The notes under the pieces were generated by a model. The model was given only the letters and a program-made list of their open reading frames with translations. It made no database searches and was not told the DNA's origin. DNA of 64,000 bases, from contig CP034995.1 in assembly GCA_004026145.2 (NCBI GenBank), positions 45,001 through 109,000 of the forward strand, in the 5' to 3' direction. This document shows positions 61,501 through 64,000 of this stretch, one piece after another (within the stretch, counting starts at the first letter, position 1; every line of letters begins with the position of its first letter). Made by a program: the position numbers and the translations under genes. The stretch comes from Takifugu bimaculatus (taxonomy: Eukaryota; Chordata; Actinopteri; Tetraodontiformes; Tetraodontidae).

Positions 61501-64000
61501 GAGCAGCTTAGTGAGTATATTTCAGATTGTGTTTTTTGGATTTTGTGTATGTTTTCCATGATTTCACTCAATTTCTGCTCCTATACTTCTGTGTGCCTCA
61601 GAGTATCACGTCCATCTGACTGTGAGAGAAGTAGGGGGTGTGTGTGCGCACGTGCGTGTGAGTGTGTAGCTCATTCTGATGATTAATTAAATGTCTTTTG
61701 TCTGTGTCTGGCCTCTCACTCTCCCCTCCTCCTTTTGTCATTTCCCCCCCAACTTTTGCTTTCCTGTCTATATCCTATATCATCTCAGCAATCATTATTT
61801 CCCTATTAAAGTCCAAACCAACACACTCTCACATGGCACGTTGTGCACGTTCATGTGTTTGTGTGTGTCCCCAGTCTAAAGTCATTAAATATTCTAAAGA
61901 CAGAGACCTCTTTTAATTATGCTCTAATCACACATTTAATTAGCTGCCACACACACACATCCATCACTGAATAGACTGCACACATATATACTTATCCATA
62001 AATTTGCACTCGGTTCCCTCTGAAAGAAATTCCTGCCTTATTTCCTGCCTTATTGACCGGGCCAGCAGGAGAAAAGCAGGGTGAATTAGTGTGAGCGAGC
62101 GGGCCGCTGAGGGGTGACTGATGGAGTTTGAGTTTGGCGTAAGGCTGGCAGGTGATCCCGAAACCATAAAGCTCAATGGAAAAAAAGAAAGGATGAAATA
62201 AAGCACAAGTTTTGCGAGTATTCGAGCCGTTCAGCTGTGCTTTTCCATCACTAGTCCTTACTTAAACATCCCCAGGGACAGCGGGAAAAAGGACAGACTG
62301 GTTAATATTAAACCAACACGATGATAATCTTGAGATCCCTGCTCAAATTCAAGGAGGAAGTCACCGTTTTCTTATCTGCATCGTTCAACCTTTCTGTTCT
62401 TGGTTTCAAATGGGAGTCTTGACTTCTGTACTTTTGAGCTTCCACCAGAAAAGTTATACACTAATAATGTAAAAGGTGATGAGTCATTGGGCTCATTTTT
62501 CTCTGACCTCTTCATCCTTGTTAAAAAACTATCATCCTGCTTTTTTCCTAGGCTTTCACTGCTTCATGATCCTTGTGCTCTACATAAGGAACCACCATTG
62601 GTTCACCACACACGGACCAACATCAGTATTGGACTTGAATTCGTGCAAGGACTTATCCACATTTTGTGCTGTGACAATATCAAAAAATGTCCACTTTTGG
62701 ACAAAACCACTGGGGCATCAGTGCAGGACAGGTTTATGCTTGGCAGGTTGTGCAGTCAAATCTTTGAACGACTGGCAGCCCATGGGGGGGGTCGCTCAAC
62801 ACTTGCCCCGTAAATGTGTGTTGTGTAAGAGGCTACGATTCTTTAGTCCGTCCTGTCTGCATCATGTAGAAGGAGCAGAAAGAAAGCTCTGAAGAATGTT
62901 AATTTTGCTGTCTGGTTGCTGCACATTATATGTGAATAATAATTATATGTAAATAATCGTTTACATAACCACACATTTAAAGAATAATGCATAATAAGAT
63001 GTTTCTGTATATAGTTGAAAGCATTTTTCACACTGCATTGATTTGAGCTTTTATTTTAACAGGTTTGTGGTTGTGTCAGCACCAACATAAGCGAGAACGT
63101 TGAACTTGTTTATGCTGTGCTATTGAATTTGACCTTTAAAACTACTCAAAATGGATGCAGCTAAATTTAAATAGCCATGTATTTGAGAAATTCTCAATTT
63201 TTCTCTCACACAAACACACACATGGATTAGAACAATGGCCTTCACACATTAGCTGGTCATCTATCATCAAACCTTTTAGTAAAGTGTGATTTTTTTAGTG
63301 CATTTACCTGATTGGAAATAGCAGCTGCAAGTTTATCCTAGTCTATTTTTGTTTTACTAGAGTAAATTGTAATATTGAGGTTGGAATAGAATAGAATTTA
63401 GATATTAAGAATTAATATAATAATTTAATATTCCACTATGTTTGCCATTTCATTTATAGTGAGAATGCATAAAGCTAAGACACCCTCCTTCAGTCGAGTT
63501 CACTCTCTACAACAGCAACCCACGCACAATACATTTCACATCAGCCAGTGAGGGCAATGGTGGAACATTTGTTCTTCAAAGTATGAACGTCCAGGTACTC
63601 CAGAAGTTCAAAGGCTGCATCTGTGTACTGGCGGGAGAGAAAACGGGTTGCTGGCGTCGACTGGGTTGCTGACGACCTTGACTGGGTCACTGACCTCCAG
63701 ACATAAACATTTAATAACAATAGTATGGAAGCAACAAGGCAAGATGAAAACAGTACATCTTTTCCCACCCACTGATGTGTGTAACTTTCTGAGCAGAAGC
63801 AAAATATAAAGTTCCGCGTCTGGAGTCCCACTTTTACTTTCTGCTTCTTACAGTCACATGAACTTGAATTAGAAAAGGTCACATTATTTTAGCGTGAGGA
63901 TTCCTGGCTCAGGTGGTCTGTTCAGCCAAACCAATGAGAGAGAATGTTGGAGGCGTTCCTGCCCGAGAACGAGAAAAAGAGAGAAACGCAGAGAGAGACT
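55592..64000 (+). other. sdk1: Sidekick intron 4, partial (at least 8.4 kb)
   Basis: After exon 4 no exon for the expected continuation of Ig domain 2 (an ITLEN...LVIL...YYVQAVN-type segment) is found before the window ends, so the intron runs off the edge. It holds a short TTTC repeat at 56788-56828 and scattered CA/TG runs. Open frames near 62400-62890 have no recognisable domain and are judged chance. Confidence 0.75.
56788..56828. repeat. (TTTC)n microsatellite
   Basis: About ten TTTC/TTGC units in a pyrimidine-rich tract, in intron 4. Confidence 0.88.

Noticed and set aside
62400..62892. Overlapping 137- and 138-codon frames in intron 4
   Set aside because: Two overlapping frames of equal length in one region, neither with a domain; they do not encode the expected continuation of Ig domain 2.
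1..64000. CRISPR arrays, operons, rRNA and bacterial-type genes
   Set aside because: Tandem repeats here are microsatellites without spacers, and the split gene and fish repeats exclude a prokaryotic source. No standalone tRNA or rRNA gene was recognised; the only tRNA-like sequence is the SINE head.

Overview
The window looks like nuclear DNA of a ray-finned (teleost) fish. The grounds are split genes with GT-AG introns, a CpG-rich promoter region, very dense (CA)n/(TG)n microsatellites, a tRNA-headed SINE, a pogo/Tigger-like DNA transposon with fish-type terminal repeats, and two copies of a CCTAACC-rich interspersed repeat that I associate with teleost genomes. The species cannot be named from the sequence alone.

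One gene is recognisable: the 5' end of a sidekick cell-adhesion gene on the + strand, best matched to sdk1 (sdk2 not excluded). Four coding exons are resolved: 13433-13601 (signal peptide), 53043-53199 and 55134-55240 (first Ig domain), and 55444-55591 (start of the second Ig domain). Splice phases 1-2-1-2 fit together and give 193 codons plus 2 nt without a stop. The rest of the protein (remaining Ig domains, fibronectin III repeats, transmembrane segment, cytoplasmic tail) must lie beyond position 64000.

Layout: 1 to about 11.9 kb is upstream intergenic DNA with microsatellites, a SINE, one CCTAACC-rich repeat and a possible regulatory cluster near 3.1 kb. About 11.93-13.62 kb is a GC/CpG-rich promoter region with a GC box and two CCAAT boxes, and the 5' UTR appears to be split by a small intron (12735-13371). 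Intron 1 (13602-53042, about 39.4 kb) has no supported nested gene; it holds microsatellites, a second CCTAACC-rich copy, a 951-bp pogo-like element carrying a frameshifted transposase fragment, and a repeat with a perfect 23-bp inverted repeat just upstream of exon 2. Introns 2 (1.9 kb) and 3 (0.2 kb) are short; intron 4 runs off the window.

I did not find a new multi-gene system. The most checkable points are the GTAGGT tandem donor of exon 4 (the downstream choice gives an immediate stop), the split 5' UTR, the transposon, the hairpin repeat beside exon 2, and a palindromic double octamer about 9 kb upstream of the promoter.
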